From: Dryomyza anilis
Lineage: Eukaryota > Arthropoda > Insecta > Diptera > Dryomyzidae
Direction of reading: 5' to 3'
Length of the DNA: 64,000 bases
Assembly: GCA_951804985.1 (NCBI GenBank)
Contig: OX638130.1
Coordinates: 81,896,583 to 81,960,582, forward strand
The notes beneath the pieces are model-generated. The model worked only from the letters and a program-made list of their open reading frames with translations, was not told the origin of the DNA and searched no databases. Both the position numbers and the translations under genes were made by a program. Positions 60,714-64,000 of this stretch are shown in pieces (position 1 is the first letter of the stretch; each line of letters opens with the position of its first letter).

Positions 60714-62080
60714 GTTAAATAGAACGGTGTAGATTTAAGGCAGACAGTAGAAATTATGTTTAGTAAAATTGCTGATGATAATCCGCATGAACACATCATC
60801 TGAAGAATCATTTCTTTGATTGATAAAAAGCCAAACAAAATGTAAAAAAACAATGGTATCTATAACCATGAGCTGTCAAAAGTTAGATGTGCGTAAAAAT
60901 GTCAATAAAAATTACCATAACATAACAGAACAAAACAATAGCAGGCATATTTGCCGCCCCTCCCAACAGGTGACAAGTAATCAATTTGACAGTTTAACAA
61001 AAGACACGCTAAATGAACATGCCATGCAAAGCAGGCAGTCAGTCCGTCAGTCCAATAAGTGTCAAGCAAAGCCGTTGCCAAGAAATTGACAAATAAAACA
61101 GAGTCTAATGTAATTTATGGAATATGTCAAAAAATGTGTTATTTAATTTGATAAAATTTACTAATTGAAGAACATGTGTTTCGACGATCAATATATGACG
61201 TGTGAATGGGACAGTTTATTTTTAAAATGAATTATGTTTTTTTTGACAATTGTTCATAAATTATATTAGAATTAAATATAAGCTATAAGTCCAAAAATAT
61301 ATTCGTTCGTTGAATAGGGTTTAATTTGATGTCTATATTTTGATAATTCTATTACTCTAAATTCAAAATGACGAAATTGTAATCGAGTGATCAAAATTGA
61401 ATTACTTCCAGTTTGTTTTACTTTCTGTAATAGTCTTTTTAATTTTCAATTACAATTTTCATAATTTTATAGTAAGAAACGTTTAGTATTATAATACGTA
61501 GATACCAAGCAAATCTGTCTGTTTCAAAAATGAGGTTGTACTTTATCCTAGACTCTAAATGAGTGCGTTTGCGTCGTTTAACTGTCAAAATCAACACATT
61601 TAAAAGATTTTGCATAGAACCTAAAGAAATCTATTGGAATTTTCATTTTTGACAGTGCGTTTCGAAGTGAAGTTGGCTGCAGAAGCGGTGGTTGTATGAA
61701 CTAAATTATCAAAAAATGCAAAACGCATTAATTTAGGGTGTATGGTTGGAAACTGTTGACCTCCTATAATTCATTAATTTTAAAATTAAATTTCGAATAG
61801 CACAAATTCGTTAATTGTGATATTAGTATATATCATGTTGAAAAAATGTGAAAAATATTTAGTTTTCATATTCTAGCTGCTGATTGTAACAAAAACTTTT
61901 TTAATTTTGGAGGCACCGTATAACCACAGCATATGTCGAGGAAGTTCTGATAAAATTTGACGGTGTTTTCTCACCATGTGGTACACGATACGTAGTTTGC
62001 GAATGCGAAACACATTTTCTGCACAATATCCGTAAAATAAGAAAAACAATCGCATTACCTTGCATGTAAGTAGCCGTTTA
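60714..62080. other. AT-rich non-coding DNA
   Basis: The 89-codon frame at 60820-61089 has a mixed, domain-less product. Nothing else was recognised. Confidence 0.35.
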
Positions 62081-62084
62081 ATGC

Positions 62085-62460
62085 AATTGTTTTGGCACAG
62101 GACAGAACAGAACAGAGCAGAACCGGACCGAACCGAACCGAACCAAAGAAACAGGATGCTAGTGCCGTGCAGTGAACTGTATTTGTACCTCTACTGGATA
62201 TTGTAGCTCGGACGCTGTTTGTCCCCAAACAGCAATTTTTTCCAAAAGCCATAACACAATATGTGAAGCTTTTGCTGTGCAAGTCAAGTGAAGCATTTTT
62301 TCCACGCCATACAGCAGGAGCAACAGCAACAGCAATAGCAGCTGCAGCACTAAGCGCCGAACAAGGACGAAATATCAAATTGTTCTTACAAGTAAAAGCA
62401 ATAACAACGGCAGCAGCCACATTGAGCGCATGCATAGAAGAGCAGAGCATTTTTGCTATT
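62085..62460. repeat. CCGAA/CAGAA microsatellite and CAG/CAA-rich island
   Basis: GGACCGAACCGAACCGAACC (about 62125-62145) is preceded by GACAGAACAGAACAGAGCAG. AGCAACAGCAACAGC words follow at about 62312-62350. Overlapping frames on both strands are repeat-driven. The island may be regulatory or an opa-type tract. Confidence 0.5.
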
Positions 62461-63185
62461 TAAATGGTTTCCATTTTTATTGTATTTTTTAGTATTCTTT
62501 ATTTTTTTTCTACTTGCTGAATATTAACAACATTGTCCCTGTCTGCATGTCCTTGTTGCTGGCGTCTGGAGACCGAGCATTGACCAACGATGACACGCAG
62601 TTTAATGCGATTTTTGAACTGTTTCGACATTTTATTTAGTTTTAGTTTTATTTTTTTATTTTTTTTTTTAATGCTTGCTTGAATCTCAATCACTTGTAAC
62701 TGCCCTATTTTATGCGCGCATTTTCCTATTAATTTAACATAATATTTTATCTGCTTTGCCTTTTTTGTTATTTAATATTTCTGCAAGATTGTCGCAAGAT
62801 TGCGCGAAAGTCAAGTGTTTTGAGTTTCGCGCGATTTGTTGCGCTCCTCTTTCTATTGCCTGAAGTGGTGGTTTGTGTCTGAAATGCGATCCTATTCATT
62901 GGAAAAATGGGTCGTTAAATATTTGTTTCACTTCTATAAAGCTGAAACGCTTTCTGAAGTTGCTCGTTTGATCAACACACACACACAGCAGTTTGCAATT
63001 GGAGGAAAGAGTCTGTGATTCACCAAGAAATATTGCCGTTTTGAGATTATTGCACGACTGCTATAACTATAGAGCACTCTAAATGGTTTCGATTTCATTA
63101 TACCTAATATGAATCGAAATTCGATATTACAAAGTTGTTTTGTATATAAAAACTACCAGATGTTGTATCAATTGAAGAATATGTT
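62461..63185. other. Non-coding DNA
   Basis: T-rich runs at 62490-62670. No supported gene or element was seen. Confidence 0.4.
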
Positions 63186-63285
63186 CACCCAGAAAAAAAT
63201 ACTATATAAATAATAGTTTTTTACTATTAAAAATTGTCAATAGAACAAATTATTATTTTAATCGGAAAATACCATTAAATACTAA
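63186..63285 (+). mobile_element. CACCCAG MITE, left part, interrupted
   Basis: CACCCAGAAAAAAATACTAT through CGGAAAATACCATTAAATAC matches the 40254 copy closely. Homology stops abruptly at about 63284, where the INE-1-like element begins. The missing right half may lie beyond the window. Confidence 0.8.
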
Positions 63286-63286
63286 A

Positions 63287-64000
63287 ACCAGTTGGGAAGG
63301 TTAGATCACATGGGAAATTTTAAAGTAGGTGTAATTATGATAGTTAGGATTATCAAAATTATAGTCGGTCTAAGCCGACTATAAATACCCTACACATATG
63401 TGTGGTTACCATTCAAAGTGATATATAGGTCACCAGGGTATACGAATCCTGAAAATAACTACAAACATTCAATCGCTGAAGAATTTCCATTCATTTGATA
63501 CCCATATTTACAAATGGGTAGGTGTACCGAATTTCGATTTTTTTTTTGTGAACCACAAGTCTTTTCGCCGGAAAACATTATTATCATGTATTTGAGCATG
63601 ATATCAATATATATTTGACCAAAAAAGTTTACCTAAGCACGTATACATAAAAATTGATCTTTATATGTACATTTTATATGAGGTATTTGAACATAAGTGG
63701 TCGGATCATAGGTCACAATGGACCGATCTCGCGCGATTTTCGCACATACAGCGTAGGTATATTAGTAATCTAAGTTATAAGTTTCATTTATCTAGCTCTT
63801 CAATTTTAAAAGTAGTAGGGATTTCAACAGACAGACAGACGGACAGACAGACGGACAGACAGACGGACAGACGGACAGACGGACATCGCTAAATCAACTC
63901 AGGAGGTCATGCTGATCAAGAATATATATACTTTTCCATACCGGAGATGCTTCCTTCTGGGTGTTACAAACGGCGTACCAAACTGAATATACCCTTTCAC
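63287..64000 (-). mobile_element. INE-1/DINE-1-like element, longer copy, cut by the window edge
   Basis: It is read on the minus strand. At the right edge GTGAAAGGGTATA and GTTTGTAACACCCAGAAGG form the 5' part, then ATATATATTCTTGATCAGC and an expanded GTCT/GTCC tract. The 3' hairpin TATAGTCGG-TCTAAG-CCGACTATA is at 63360-63383 and the terminal tail CCAGTTGGGAAGG at 63288. It keeps about 250 bp missing from the copy at 19010. No protein is encoded. The true 5' end lies just past 64000. Confidence 0.82.
63828..63890 (-). repeat. GACA/GACG microsatellite within the INE-1-like element
   Basis: About 14 tetramers alternate CAGA and CGGA types, expanded compared with the five-unit tract at 19134-19157. 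Confidence 0.85.

Noticed and set aside
62055..62450. 131-codon minus frame and 66-codon plus frame in the CAG/CCGAA island
   Set aside because: Both are driven by triplet and pentamer repeats and show no domain.

Overview
The window is eukaryotic, strongly AT-rich, gene-poor DNA from a fly (Diptera, probably a cyclorrhaphan). Four things point there. There is a compact two-exon gene with a 76-nt intron. CAG/CAA ('opa')-type triplet tracts are present. There are repeats with the layout of Drosophila INE-1/DINE-1 (mini-me, Helentron-associated) elements, including the GTCT proto-microsatellite. There are many small non-autonomous DNA transposons and tRNA-derived SINEs. I cannot name the genus. 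No rRNA, functional tRNA, CRISPR array, prokaryotic operon or intact autonomous transposon was seen.

The only protein-coding gene I can support lies at the left end on the minus strand (start codon at 3203, stop at 1304, poly(A) signal near 1000). Joining its two coding exons gives a 607-residue, Ser/Gly/Ala-rich, largely disordered protein that I do not recognise. A strong 3' splice site just upstream of the start codon (3459-3460) suggests that the exon with the start codon is preceded by at least one non-coding exon farther right. Part or all of the roughly 60 kb that follows could therefore be a long 5' intron and regulatory DNA of this gene. That is inference.

From about 3.5 kb to the right end the DNA is non-coding and repeat-rich. 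From left to right the main items are: a CAG/CAA-rich island (8.7-9.3 kb) with a doubtful signal-peptide ORF; a large fold-back (13.3-13.8 kb); a 520-bp TIR element with ends TACCCAAGTAACCAC (16.0-16.5 kb); an INE-1-like element (19.0-19.4 kb); diverged direct repeats (23.7-24.4 kb); two tRNA-derived SINEs with target-site duplications (26.5 and 32.5 kb); two clusters of TTACGAA/TTCGTAA motifs (30.9-31.7 and 35.8-36.3 kb); two copies of a hairpin MITE (38.1 and 41.3 kb); five copies or fragments of a CACCCAG-ended MITE (40.3, 51.4, 58.8, 59.0 and 63.2 kb); a roughly 200-bp tandem duplication (42.2-42.6 kb); two TIR elements filled with minisatellite (48.8 and 60.0 kb); an exceptional array of about 174 copies of an 8-bp unit (53.8-55.2 kb); a 543-bp element with long perfect TIRs (57.6-58.1 kb); and at the right edge a second, longer INE-1-like element inserted into a CACCCAG MITE.

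Several GC-richer islands (near 36.5-37.1, 38.7-39.0, 45.4-45.7, 46.5-47.2, 53.0-53.7, 56.1-56.7 and 62.1-62.5 kb) contain no convincing ORF. They are the best candidates for enhancers, promoters or 5' non-coding exons. The noteworthy content is the mobile-element archaeology and the octanucleotide array. I found no undescribed multi-gene system.
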